Of a stretch of DNA of 64,000 nt, positions 53,030 through 63,837 are shown piece by piece. The DNA comes from Gautieria morchelliformis. Its lineage: Eukaryota; Basidiomycota; Agaricomycetes; Gomphales; Gomphaceae. The notes under the pieces were generated by a model that was not told the origin of the DNA, did no database searches, and saw only the letters and a program-made list of their open reading frames with translations. The stretch spans positions 124,001 through 188,000 of the forward strand of contig WHVA01000092.1 in NCBI GenBank assembly GCA_015179125.1, in the 5' to 3' direction. Both the position numbers and the translations under genes were made by a program. Numbering within the stretch: position 1 is the stretch's first letter; every line of letters starts with the position of its first letter.

Positions 53030-54640
53030 TGTCAAGATTGGATTTTGAGCGTTAATATCACATGTTAGTAGCAAATGCCCGAATAGCGTGTGCGATCTAG
53101 CGAATCGCCCAGCGAACAGTACCGAAGAGGTAAGGGTTAAGAAGTAAGAGGGTTACTCGAAAGGAATTCGCCCTGATCTACAGTCATAGCGAAATCGCCC
53201 GTGTCACTTGACGAAATAACATGCAAGGTGTCACGGAAAGGTTGTTTAAGTAGCAACAATCCTTTCGCTGGCAAAGGCACTCCTTCAGAGCCCTTCGCTG
53301 ACAGCACAGAAAACAACTCGAAGGCTAAGGTAACAAAGATGAAGTATGAGAACTCACCAGTGATGCCTAAGTCTTCTTCTGGTCGAAGATAGAAATCTAC
53401 AGGGGAAGGCTCAAGACGATAGTCACAGCGAGGTCAAGTTTGCACAAGATGGACGTATGATAATTAAACTGGAGAATATATATGCGAATGTAGACTACTT
53501 ATACAGAATGCTCATATGGTGCTAGCGAATAGGAAAGAGGCCGCCTGGAGGCAGGGTTGGGTAGGGGTGCGCGGTCAGGATACATAATAGATGAAATAGA
53601 CATACAATAGAATGGAAGAGGGGTGCGAACATGAAACGACAGAGAGGAAAGAGGGCGAAGGCCCCTATGTACGAAAACATGCCTTGGGACCTGCATATAC
53701 ACCACCCTGCATGGACTCCCCGTCTGCTGGGTTGATCCCACATGACCTACGGGTAGGATGCCCCGCGAATGCATTCTGGCCATAGGAACACCCAAAAGGG
53801 GGTTGAGTTGAGAAGATGATGGGACCAGTGATGAACCATCAATCCGAGTAAAGGATGTCGATCGTGTTTGATGGCGTGCCTGCTGGCGAATGATACGAGT
53901 AGCAAATGGTCATATGGCGAATGTGGCAAATAGCGAATGGAGCGAGGAGTGAATGGAGCGAAGACGAGCAAACATGGAAGAGTGGTGAAAGGGAAAACAG
54001 GGATAGCTGGGTACAAGAAATAAATGAGTCATGACAGCCTGCACCTCCTTGCAATTCATGATAGGACCAGTGATGAACCATCAATCCAGGTAAAGGATGT
54101 CGATCATGTTTGATGGCATGGCTACTGGCGAATGATGCGAGTAGCGAATGGTCATTTGGCAAATGTGGCGAATAGTGAATGTGGCGAATAGTGAATGGAG
54201 CAAGGAGTGAATGGAGCGAAGCCGAGTGAACATGGAAGAGTGGTGGTGAAAGGGAAAACAGGGATAGCTGGATACAAGAAATGAATGGGTCATGACAACT
54301 GTGTAGTGAAAACTTCAGCGAAGCTAATTCATCCTGCCCTGCAGTGGTACGAGTCCCATTGAGTCCAACCTGCATGGAGGCTGCAACTGACACTATCCGA
54401 ATGCATCCTGAGCATGTGGGTCTGTCATGGAGTGGGAGTTTAACAGATGATGGGCTCTATGATGGATGAGGGCCCCAACACCTGGCGTCCTGGCAGGAAT
54501 GATGCGAATAGCGAATGCGAAAGCAGTATGGCGACGAATATTTTGGAAAGATATTTGCTGGTTCGGGAAGCCGTTCGCTGGTTCAGGAGGTCATTCACTG
54601 TGTGCTGGGGGATGATTCACAGAATAAACGAATCATGACA
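53030..54640 (-). mobile_element. Solo LTR, family A, minus strand, internally amplified (TSD TGAAG)
   Basis: TGTCAAGATTGG at the left and AATCATGACA at the right are the family-A ends in reverse; TGAAG flanks it at 53025-53029 and 54641-54645. At 1611 bp it is about 600 bp longer than the other copies because the LTR-start region is present about three times (53820-54036, 54058-54297, and a diverged 54300-54640), the first two ending in GTCATGACA. The repeats carry dense GCGAAT words. Confidence 0.85.
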
Positions 54641-54893
54641 TGAAGATACTGTTCACTGAGCCCGTTCTTCTTAGTCTACTGCACATAACCCATTAACAGG
54701 GTTTTCTGGCACAAAAGCCCTTAGTGCTGGTGCACCTTCGTTGGATGTGACATGATGTGACATTCACCGATGACAGCATCATTCCCTGGGCAGACTTTAT
54801 GCCATAGTACCAGTTCTTCATCTTAGTACTCTAGATAGCTATGAGACTCTGTGTAGAGTCTTTCTAAGAGATATCCCTTCAACTGCTCACGTT

Positions 54894-55134
54894 GTAGATG
54901 TTGAGATATCCATATATCTCAACATCTGGCGCTGGAGCACCCACACCGACCCCGTAGGTCATTGAAGGTAGACGATTCCCTACTTGAGGGACTGTATAGT
55001 AGCAGAGAGACCCAGAGATGACACATCATCCTTAGTTCTTCCCTCCATACCAGACTACGAGTTCACGTTGTCTCTCCAGTACTTACACGATCTACGTCCT
55101 TATTCGTCCATACTTGACGCGATCCGCGTCCACA
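54894..55134 (+). repeat. Gag-only element, left LTR
   Basis: 241 bp. Near its start TGTTGAGATAT and ATATATCTCAACA form an almost perfect palindrome. It ends CCGCGTCCACA. Confidence 0.82.
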
Positions 55135-55150
55135 TGGTGGCAACGGTGAG
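55135..55150 (+). other. Primer-binding site of the gag-only element
   Basis: TGGTGGCAACGGTGAG begins directly after the LTR's CA end. The TGG is complementary to the CCA of a tRNA; the tRNA species is not identified. Confidence 0.55.
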
Positions 55151-55208
55151 ATTGTAAATCACCAGAAGTCGTACAGCTCAAGCCCCTAGCGTTCCCGATC
55201 ATGGGTGA

Positions 55209-55688
55209 ATGAAAGAAGGTCATCCGGACCGTACAGCCCCAAACAACCCCGATCCCGAAGCAATCATCCAATTCACACAAATCAGATCCATAAGAGAGCT
55301 ACAAACATGTACGCTATTCGCCATCGACCCTGAAATAGAAGTCAACCGGAACAAGAAGATTTTCCACACCCGAATCTCAGGACGAGCCCCCTTGCTTGTG
55401 TGGGCCGAAAGGTGGGATCCAATATACGAGACCGGAACCTACTACCCCAGCACACTCAAACTACGGGCTTGGAAAATTGCAACAACCGAACTCACCGAAC
55501 CCGCACGAGTCATCCGACTTGGTTTCCCAAACGACCACGTGGAAAAAATCATATTCTCGATCACTAGGAACCACGAGAAGTGGCACTTCATCTGGATCTT
55601 CCAAGCATCAGCAGAAGAACCCCTAAGCCCAGTCTCCATCCGTACAGTCTGTGAGAGAATAGAGGAATTCTACGGAACACTCGCATAA
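55209..55688 (+). CDS. Gag-only element ORF1, unknown 160-aa protein
   Basis: The frame read from 55209 (an in-frame GTG; the first true ATG would be further in) gives a globular-looking protein: EAIIQFTQIRSIRELQTCTL, LLVWAERWDPIYETGTYYPS, KIATTELTEPARVIRLGFPN, EKWHFIWIFQASAEEPLSP. No stops over 160 codons between two LTRs. Not a knuckle, protease or RT. It could be the start of a longer Gag or an accessory protein. Confidence 0.55.
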   Translation: MKEGHPDRTAPNNPDPEAIIQFTQIRSIRELQTCTLFAIDPEIEVNRNKKIFHTRISGRAPLLVWAERWDPIYETGTYYPSTLKLRAWKIATTELTEPARVIRLGFPNDHVEKIIFSITRNHEKWHFIWIFQASAEEPLSPVSIRTVCERIEEFYGTLA

Positions 55689-55907
55689 ACAGCCATCCTG
55701 GAGTCCCCCTCGCCGAAAAAAGAACCCCACTCCAATCAAGACCCACTACACCTCTCATCCCCCCTCTCAGACCTCGACAAGTCCGGAACGGCACACACCC
55801 CCCCACAACTCACCTTCCACCCAGAAGTGAACCCACTCATCGAAAGAAGAGAAGTCCCACCACACCTATCCCCCACATGACCCCGGCTCCCACTAGGTCA
55901 ACCTCTA

Positions 55908-56723
55908 GTGTTAGCACCAAATTCGAGACTTATGCCACCTCACATCCCACGCGCGTCAACTACCACAGCGACTGTGCCCCACACGCACACGATCCCACCA
56001 ACAGCAGGCACGACATTGCCAGTAACACAAAAGAACCTCACTCACATGTCGTCCAAAGTCAACGTCTTCAAGGGCAGCCCAGGACAAGGCGGCAATGAAT
56101 GGCTACAAACATTCGAGAAAGCCTGCTACGAGCGAGGCATAGATGCAGACAAAGCAGAGAAACTCAAGTACCTCAAGCTCTGCCTATCAGGCGAGGCGAT
56201 GCGACAATTCAGGTCATGGGACCCGGTCTACAGAACTTCCTGGTCAGCATTTACAACTAAATGGGGAGAAGTGTATCCAAGTCACGAAATACTACCCACC
56301 ATCGCAGAGACGTTCAGCGACTGGCAAAACACGCACATCTCCGAAGCCGAGTTGTTGACGAAGACTGTAGACGAAGAACAGAGACCAGTCTGGGCCCTAG
56401 TAAAATTTGCGCAAACACTGAGCGAGCTAGGCGCCAGGCTCACAGGCATGGACGCAGTAACGAAGTCCCACTACGTTTTCCAAAACTTACCATTGTGTGT
56501 TCAAGAAGCACTACTGTTTGACCACGCGAACATGCCCAACTTCGAGGCTCTACTCCTCGCACTACGGAACCTGGATCACCAGCGACTCGGGATGAGAGCG
56601 TCGATCGACTTCCAAGTCAGCAACCTCAGCCACCAGCTGGCCAGCAACACAGCCAGAATGGAAGCATTAGAAAGAGATAGGAGGAACATACCAACTTCAA
56701 ACTGTCAGCCGACGCTCACCTAG
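55908..56723 (+). CDS. Gag of the gag-only element
   Basis: The Gag core starts near the ATG of MSSKVNVFKGSPGQGGNEWL and continues QTFEKACYERGIDADKAEKL, LSGEAMRQFRSWDPVYRTSW, FTTKWGEVYPSHEILPTIAE, ALVKFAQTLSELGARLTGM, LPLCVQEALLFDHANMPN, the arrangement of the gypsy-type retrotransposon gag domain. It ends in a helix and a stop at 56723, just inside the right LTR start. No CCHC knuckle. Open throughout, so it could still make particles. Confidence 0.75.
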   Translation: MLAPNSRLMPPHIPRASTTTATVPHTHTIPPTAGTTLPVTQKNLTHMSSKVNVFKGSPGQGGNEWLQTFEKACYERGIDADKAEKLKYLKLCLSGEAMRQFRSWDPVYRTSWSAFTTKWGEVYPSHEILPTIAETFSDWQNTHISEAELLTKTVDEEQRPVWALVKFAQTLSELGARLTGMDAVTKSHYVFQNLPLCVQEALLFDHANMPNFEALLLALRNLDHQRLGMRASIDFQVSNLSHQLASNTARMEALERDRRNIPTSNCQPTLT

Positions 56724-56960
56724 ACGCTGAGATATCCATATATCTCAACATCTGGTGCCGGAGCACCCACACCGACCCCGTAGGTCATCGAAGGTAGACG
56801 ATTCCCTACTTGAGGGACTGTATAGTAGCGGAGAGACCCAGAGATGATACATCATCCTTAGTTCTTCCCTCCATACCAGACTACGAGTTCACGTTGTCTC
56901 TCCAGTACTTACGTGATCTACGTCCTTATTCGTCCATACTTGACGCGATCCGCGTCCACA
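56720..56960 (+). repeat. Gag-only element, right LTR
   Basis: Matches the left LTR with about 10 substitutions, nearly all transitions, including two at the TGTTGAG start (CGCTGAG here). Confidence 0.82.
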
Positions 56961-57659
56961 ACGTTTAATGTCCCTTGACACCTCATCATCAGTATGGTCT
57001 ATTATATTGACCTCCACCCTTGTTGTTCTCTCCTCAGCAACAATGCATAACCCCTCATGAAAGAATTCATCTGCAGCAATGTCCTGGCCAGCCTCATGAG
57101 TCATTGCGAAGCAATGGACAGCTATACAGGCAGTGATCCAGAGCGATGCAAATTTCAGATGGTGGGGTTGGTTGATCTGAATGTGCAAGCCACGCAGCAA
57201 GCAGAACTGGCCTTTGATATATCCTACACAATGTTCAGATTTAACACGAATTCTTGAAACCCAGTAGTATCTGTTATCCAGTGTGTTCTTTTCTGGTCTG
57301 TACATATATCAAAAATTACATCCTCAAAACCTGTAATACCAAACTGTGTTGTGTACTTTTTGTATGGTGTGCACAACCACTTCTGGAGCAGGTATGCTGA
57401 ATCTGCCCATACCCATTCACCTAGTTCTAACAAAGAGGCATGTTCTTTGGGCAACTGAGTCTCATTCCATGCCTGGGAATCATGCTGACTCCCTGGTAAA
57501 CCTACTCCATAGTCAATAATTGAGAGGTCAGGAGTTGAAATGAGCTGTAGGCTAGTTAGCGACACTTCAATGCCATACAATGAATAACTCACCTGCATAT
57601 TCATGGAGTAGTTACTTTTGCTATCATACGATGTGTTACCGTAAAATACAGGGTGTTGG

Positions 57660-58111
57660 TGTAAGGGCAACCCTGGCTAGTTGTGGAGATCACACTACCA
57701 CACAACTGACAAGGGGAAATCCAAAGTATGTATAAATGAACGGAGTATACAAGAGAGGGGATTCTCACCTGACAAGGGGAAATCCAAAGAGAAAAGTCTA
57801 AGGACCCCCCAATGTCAGCGAGCCCGTATTATACTACGCTGCGCAGCCAGGGACAACACTTGGCACCCGCCATCAACCCTGCATCCCCCTGACCCTTGAT
57901 CGACCCTTGATGCCACCTATTATGCGAGTCGCTTGATTTCCGACACTGTTCCGGGAGTGGAAGTCGGAAATTGGAGTGGAACTGGCAAGGCGAACAGAAC
58001 TGGTGGAAGTTCTCCCAGAAGCGGAATCATTTCCGAAAGCGGAGGCGGAGATGGAATCGGAACTGGGTGTGGTGTCGGAACTGGAAATGGAAAACAGGGT
58101 GTCCCCTGACA
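57660..58111 (-). repeat. G3 3' LTR
   Basis: Minus strand: TGTCAGGGGACACCC..GGGTTGCCCTTACA. Rich in TTCCG/CGGAA. The pol frame reads on into it. Confidence 0.93.
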
Positions 58112-59542
58112 TCACCCCCCCTCTAGCGTGCTGCATCCTCGAAGCACGGGACACGAGGGATTGAAATGCCAGCGAGCGGATTCGGCGAGGGGCACCGGGA
58201 TGCATCCTATAGAACTCACGGAGTTTGTCTGGAGCGGAAACATCTTGCTCCGGGACCCACGAATTCTCTTCGTACCCATACCCTTCCCATTTCACGAGGA
58301 ATTGGAGTCGTCCTCGCACAAACCGGCTGTCCAGGATCCATTCCACCACATAGTGCTCTTCCCCATCTACAATTTCCGGCGTAGGTGGCGGATGAGCCTT
58401 CCGACCTGGAATTGGGTCTTCAAGCATAGGGAGTAACTTCACCACGTTGAAGACGGGGTGGAGGCGGGACATGGACATCGGAAGTCGGAGGCGGTATGCA
58501 TTCCGTCCAACCCTCCGCGTCACTGTGAAGGGCCCAAGGTAGTGGTGGGAAAGCTTCTGCGAAGGGCGCGTGGTGCGGATGTCACTTGCATCTAGGTACA
58601 CCTTGTCTCCAACTTGGTACTCCGGGGCAGGAACCCGGCGTTGGTTGTAGTACCTTGCCATGTCATCCTTGGCCTTCGCAAGGGCCGACTTGGCTTCCGA
58701 AAGGGTGGAGTCCATGCGGTCTCGGAACTCATTGACCGTCTCGAGTCGGGAGTCAGCCTGGCGTGGTTCGAAGCCCATCCGCGGGTGTCGTCCGGAGTCG
58801 AGCATGAAGGGAGTCTGTTGTGTGGCGGAATGGACATGGTTGTTGTATTGGAATTCCGCCAGCGGAAGTAATTCATCCCAGTCATCCTGCCTCTCATTGA
58901 CAAAGAGGCGGAGATATTGCTCCAACTCCTGATTGACCCGCTCCGTCTGTCCGTCACCCTGCGGATGGTACGCCGTGGTGGTAGCCAGCTTTATGCCGAG
59001 CAGTTGGTAGAGCTCCCGAGTCAGTTCCGCGACAAACTGCGGACCTCGGTCGGAAACAACTTGCTTCGGGAGCCCATGCAACTTCCAGACATGTGCAAGG
59101 AACAGGCGGGCCGCTCCGAGGGCTGTGATCGTCGTGTGCGTCGGAATGAAGTGGGACACCTTGCTTACCAAATCCACGACGTTCATGATCGCATCGTAGC
59201 CATGAGACTCTGGGAGTTCAACGATGAAGTCGACACTGATGGTGTCCCAGCGGGACTCGGGAATCGGAAGCGGAACAAGTTCTCCGATGGGCGGATGTCG
59301 TTGCGCTTTGGTTCGGAGACAAAGGTCACACGTCTTCACGTACTGTCCAATGTAGCGGGACATCTGAGGCCACCAGTAATTCCGAGCCACTAACTCCAGC
59401 ATCTTCCACCTGCCAGCATGCCCAGCGACCCGTGTGTCATGGTGCTGGGACACGATGTGACGGTGGAGGTCTGCCCCACCTGGAACATAGACCTTGCCTC
59501 TGAAGTGGAGCAGTCCATCGCGTTCCGACCATTCCGCTGCCC
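57873..59542 (-). pseudogene. G3 integrase and chromodomain (pol, after the frameshift)
   Basis: Continues pol in a new frame: HDTRVAGHAGRWKMLELVAR, YVKTCDLCLRTKAQRH (zinc finger), SVDFIVELPESHGYD, VSDRGPQFVAELT, YHPQGDGQTERVNQELEQYL (DDE complete), GPFTV (GPY-type), HPVFNVVKLLP, then the chromodomain YVVEWILDSRFVRGRLQFLV with KWEGYGYEENSWVPEQD. The frame runs over the LTR border before stopping at 57873. Confidence 0.9.
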
Positions 59543-62026
59543 GTACAGACGTGAGTGCCCTTTCCAGAGTTCCTCCACTGCCTTCACCACCGACTCCTCC
59601 TTCTCTCCATTCCGGTACTGCCTCCGGACATCCCGGAGCATTTCCGCTTCCGCCCCAACTGCAGTCACTCCTTCTAGGGCACGGATTGCAAAGAGACTTG
59701 GGCGGAGCAGTGTCATATCCGCGTTGTCTCCACTTCCACTTCCATGATCCGCGTGGCAGGATAGGGCATCGGGCTTTCCCATGGTGCGGCCGGGGCGGTG
59801 GCGGAGCATGAAGTCAAACCGGGACAGGTGTAGGGACCACCGTGCTTGTCGTCGGTTTAGCTTCTTAGACGTGTGGAAATACTCGAGGTTCTTGTGGTCT
59901 GTCCAGATCTCAAAAGGGCATAGAGTACCCTCGAGGAAGTGTCGCCACTCCTCCAGCGCTCGGATGATTGCCAGCATCTCCTTGTCATGGATCTCATAGT
60001 TCCGCTCGACTGGACTAAGGCTCTTAGAGAAGAAGGCAATCGGATGCCACCCCCCACCATCTTCCGATGACTGCTGTGACAAGACCGCTCCAGTAGCTGC
60101 GTCGGAAGAATCCGCCTCGACTCGATAAGGGCGAGAGTCGTCAGGAAAGATCAGGACCGGGGCGGAAGTGATCAGCTCCCTGAGTTTGTCAAAGGAAGCC
60201 TGTTCCGGCTCTCCCCACCGCCATCCAACCTCCTTCTTGGTGAGGTCGAAGAGGGCACGGGCGTGGCAGGAGAAGTCCTTGATGAACCACCGGTAGAAAT
60301 TGACAAACCCAACGAAGGACTGGACCTCCTTCTTGTTTCGCGGCACGGGCCAGTCCGATACACCGGAAACTTTGACGGGGTCCATTTCCACCTTTCCTTC
60401 CGACACAATCACCCCAAGATACTCTATCCGTGTCCGCTCAAATTCGCACTTTTCCGGCTTGAGACACAGGTTGTACTCCCGGAGCCGTTCCAGCACTCTC
60501 CGCACGACTTCCCGATGTTCGGACATTGTTTTTGTGAAGATGAGGATGTCATCGAGGTAGACGCAGACAACCCCTTCTGCTATCATGTCACGGAAAATGT
60601 CATTCATCATCGTCTGGAACATGGCGGGACTGTTGGTGAGGCCAAAGAACATGACCTGTGGCTCAAAGAGTCCTCGGTTGGTGCGGAATGCGGCCTTCCA
60701 CTCGTCTCCCTCCCGGATCCGGACATTGTTGAAGCCCCAGCGGACATCCAGCTTAGTGAAGTACCTCGCCCCACAGAGTTGTGTGATCAGTTCGGAAATG
60801 AGTGGAATGGGGTACCGGTTCTTGATCGTGATCGCATTCAAGGCCCGGTAGTCCTGCACAAGTCTGAGCGAGCCGTCCTTCTTCTTGATGAAGAACACCG
60901 GAGATGCCATGGGTGACTTGGAGGGGCGGATCCTCCCTGTACGGAGGTTTTCCGCAAGGAATGCATCGAGCTCTACCTGCTCCTTGGGTGACAGCGGGTA
61001 GACCTTGCAGTTGGTGGGCTTTGACCCAGGCTCCAACTCAATGGCGTGGTCCCACAGCTTCCGTGGAGGCAGGGTATCAAACGACTCCTTGGAAAAGACG
61101 TCCTCGAACTCTTGCAGGTACTCCGGAATTTCTGCCTCTACTCTATCATGCCTTTTGGAGGCTTCAGCAAGGCGTTGCGAAATATTTCCGGTGGCGCGGA
61201 TGTGTTCCGCTTCCGGCGGAAGGTTTACGTACAGCAAGCGCTCCCCTTCCGCCAGAATGTCTTCCGGGCCGAGTCGGATGACGTCGGAATCGGAATCGGA
61301 ATCGGAAGTGGGATCCGGTTCAAATTCCGCTTCCGAGACTTCTTCTGCAAGCAGTGGATGGGGGCCAGAACGACATGTCTGTATGAGCCGTTCGGTCTTC
61401 CGCTGCTCCTGGTGCTCCTTCCGCACTTCCGACCTGCACATGTGACACTTGGCTGGACATCGACTCATCAGTACCTTCCAAGTCTTCCAATTGATCTCCG
61501 GGTTGTGCTCCTGAAGCCAGGTAAACCCGAGGATGATGTCCTGCTTCCCCAGGCTGGTGACTGCAAAGGAAGTGCGTTCTGAGTGTCCATCGTAGCGGAG
61601 AATTGTGTCTACTATCTCCGTGATGGACCCTGCCTCATTGGGGCTTCCATCCACATTGAACACCGGGATTGCACGTTGCAACTTCCGCGTGGTCAGTCGG
61701 TTCCGTTCCACATAGTCCCGATCCATAAACTGACCAGTGGCCCCGCAATCAACAAGGGCGGGTCCGGATTTGACTTCCACCGTATCTGTCGTCTGGATCT
61801 CCACCTTAATGACTAGTGACTTGGGGCCAGGGGTGGCAGCAACAACATAGCGCTTCGGAAGGCGTCTCTCCCAAGGGCGGATGCGAGATGGATGGGGTGT
61901 CGGATTTGGTTTTTGTGTGACTTTATCCGGTGGGTCTGTACGAAGTGAGGGGAGTGGGGGCTTTTCATTCTCTACTTCAAGACAGGCAAACCGGTTATGT
62001 ACAGGCAGCAGGGGCACACATCTCAC
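59543..62026 (-). CDS. G3 Pol, protease-RT-RNase H part
   Basis: Opens in the -1 frame relative to gag (the shared bases are GTGA at 62023-62026). Protease ALVDCGATGQFMD has Cys in place of the usual Ser/Thr after the Asp. RT: TKLDVRWGFNNVRI, VMFFGLTNSPAMFQ, VCVYLDDILIFT. RNase H: YRVEADSSDAATGAVLSQ, DHKNLEYFHTSKKLNRRQAR. It ends in a frameshift near 59540 where the codons of the integrase N-terminus move to another frame. Related to but clearly different from G2 Pol. Confidence 0.9.
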
Positions 62027-63198
62027 CCGCTGCGTGTCACAAAATCTGACGCATCTTCCACTTCCGGTGGACCATGTTCCGCATTTTCGGAAATTTCTTC
62101 CGCAGTGGGCACTCCGCTTATGTCCGCAAGCGCGAGGAACTCTGGAAGGAGCTCGAGTTTCTCCTCTGTGGTCATAAGCCGGATATCAAAGGCTTGGGGG
62201 CACTCGCGAGCATAGTGGCCTGGTTGTCGACAGCGGAAGCAGGTGATAGTTCCGTGGCCTTTTCCGCGCATGCGGTCAACATCCATCGGGGCAGGGCCAC
62301 TCTTCGAGGGAGGAGGGCTATGGTTCCTAATAGGAGCAGGCAGAGCAAGCATCGGAAATATTTTCCGTGTGGGAATGAATGCGCTTCCGGGTTTTGGCAC
62401 AGGTGGAGTAGGACGAGTGGAACTGCATGTCATGTTCCGGCTCGTCTCTACGAAGGCCTCATTTGCTTCCCTGTTCCGGGACACCCTCTGTGCAGCTTGG
62501 TACCACCCTTCCAGGTCATCAAAATCCGGAGCTCCATCCCCAAGCAGCACAACTTGGTTCTGGAGTGTCGGATCAAGTCCTCGTCGGAATTTGATGACGA
62601 TCGTCTTGTCGTCGTCATATTCCGCAAGGTCGATGAGCTCCTGGAAGCGGTCGATGTAGTCGTCAACCGGATCCTTGGCCTGGTACCAGCTTGTCCCCTC
62701 GAGCTTCGTAAGGGCTGTGAGCTGCTCGTTTTTCGGGCAGAACTGGTCGGAAAATGTCTTCTCGAAGGCGTCCCAGTCCCGGAAGTAGTTCCCCTTGCCC
62801 TTTGCTTCATGTCGGATCACCTTGTTTGCAAAACGGGCTGCGCGGTCCGATTTGAAAAAGGACAATGTCCAGTGAATCCGAGCCTGGTCTTTCGGAAAGA
62901 GGTCTCCGACAATTGCGAAGTAGATGCTGCATGTGTTGAAGAATGCGCGTCCCTTCTCCCAATCTCCGTCAAAGTCCGCCGGAGTTGCGGGTTTGACCTT
63001 TGCTAACTTCGCGGACTTTCTCTCTTCCGCTAGTTCCACTTTTCCAAAATCCGGATCATCCAGCATTTCATTTCCACCACCTTGTGGAATATCTAACTTA
63101 GCCAAAATCGCTTGTAAGGCTGTTTCAATCGCGTCGGTCTTCATCCGGTTCCGCGTCAATTCCTCCTCCATATTCCGAAGACAATCATCCGGATCCAT
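62023..63198 (-). CDS. G3 Gag
   Basis: The ATG at 63198 (MDPDDCLRNMEEELTRNRMK) is preferred over the upstream open frame because it starts a coiled coil and lies outside the LTR. Gag core: PATPADFDGDWEKGRAFFNT, FFKSDRAARFANKVIRHEA, PVDDYIDRFQELIDLAEYDD, IVIKFRRGLDPTLQNQVVLL. CCHC knuckle CFRCRQPGHYARECPQ near 62210, after a PMDVDRMRGKG linker. Intact to the TGA at 62023. Confidence 0.9.
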   Translation of the reverse strand: MDPDDCLRNMEEELTRNRMKTDAIETALQAILAKLDIPQGGGNEMLDDPDFGKVELAEERKSAKLAKVKPATPADFDGDWEKGRAFFNTCSIYFAIVGDLFPKDQARIHWTLSFFKSDRAARFANKVIRHEAKGKGNYFRDWDAFEKTFSDQFCPKNEQLTALTKLEGTSWYQAKDPVDDYIDRFQELIDLAEYDDDKTIVIKFRRGLDPTLQNQVVLLGDGAPDFDDLEGWYQAAQRVSRNREANEAFVETSRNMTCSSTRPTPPVPKPGSAFIPTRKIFPMLALPAPIRNHSPPPSKSGPAPMDVDRMRGKGHGTITCFRCRQPGHYARECPQAFDIRLMTTEEKLELLPEFLALADISGVPTAEEISENAEHGPPEVEDASDFVTRSG

Positions 63199-63385
63199 GT
63201 TGGAAGGAGAAATATGGGACGGGATTTCCGAGGTTGGGAGCTCGACATAAGAAAAGGGGCTGTCGTATGCGGTGTGTGCGGAAGAGGTTGCGATCTCCGA
63301 GTCGCTGTCTCCGATTCCGAACGCACCTATGGCGAATGCAACGCGCAGTACGACCGCCGGTCCTCTAGGGGAGAGACTTTTCTGC

Positions 63386-63837
63386 TGTAAGGGCAACCCT
63401 GGCTAGTTGTGGAGATCACACTACCACACAACTGACAAGGGGAAATCCAAAGTATGTATAAATGAACGGAGTATACAAGAGAGGGGATTCTCACCTGACA
63501 AGGGGAAATCCAAAGAGAAAAGTCTAAGGACCCCCCAATGTCAGCGAGCCCGTATTATACTACGCTGCGCAGCCAGGGACAACACTTGGCACCCGCCATC
63601 AACCCTGCATCCCCCTGACCCTTGATCAACCCTTGATTCCACCTATTATGCGAGTCGCTTGATTTCCGACACTGTTCCGGGAGTGGAAGTCGGAAATTGG
63701 AGTGGAACTGGCAAGGCGAACAGAACTGGTGGAAGTTCTCCCAGAAGCGGAATCATTTCCGAAAGCGGAGGCGGAGATGGAATCGGAACTGGGTGTGGTG
63801 TCGGAACTGGAAATGGAAAACAGGGTGTCCCCTGACA
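63386..63837 (-). repeat. G3 5' LTR
   Basis: 452 bp, same ends as the 3' LTR. The 72-codon plus frames found identically in both LTRs (57681-57899, 63407-63625) are not genes. The leader after its CA end reads GCAGAAAAGTCTCTCC, not a TGG-type primer site. Confidence 0.93.

Larger units (their letters stand above)
54894..56960 (+). mobile_element. Gag-only miniature LTR retrotransposon (TR-GAG/TRIM-like), TSD about ACGTT
   Basis: Direct repeats at 54894-55134 and 56720-56960 (241 bp, about 10 differences, 4%) bound 1585 bp. ACGTT at 54889-54893 and 56961-56965 (ACGT if the LTR is read from the TG at 54893). The right end is CCACA, and TGGTGGCAACGG follows at once as primer site. Inside are two ORFs: an unknown 160-aa protein and a Gag. 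There is no protease, RT or integrase, so movement would depend on another element. No convincing purine tract precedes the right LTR. Confidence 0.82.
57660..63837 (-). mobile_element. Full-length gypsy element G3 (chromovirus), TSD GTTGG
   Basis: 6178 bp, LTRs of 452 bp at 57660-58111 and 63386-63837, GTTGG at 57655-57659 and 63838-63842. Gag and pol on the minus strand. The purine tract GGGGGGTGA directly precedes the 3' LTR, so there is no 3' non-coding region of the kind seen in G1 and G2. The LTRs look almost identical (for example CTTGATCGACC versus CTTGATCAACC), so the insertion is young, though pol has a frameshift. Inserted in the Harbinger gene. Confidence 0.95.

Noticed and set aside
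54656-54822. Possible terminal inverted repeat of the Harbinger transposon downstream of its stop
   Set aside because: The partner end lies outside the window and no TIR-like sequence with a TTA/TAA duplication could be confirmed.
57681-57899. Identical 72-aa plus-strand ORFs at 57681-57899 and 63407-63625
   Set aside because: They lie inside the two LTRs of G3, so their identity comes from the LTR pair, not from a conserved gene.
62023-62026. A slippery heptamer at the gag-pol overlap of G3
   Set aside because: The frames require -1 shifting, but no X-XXY-YYZ heptamer is present just before the gag stop. The mechanism is left open.
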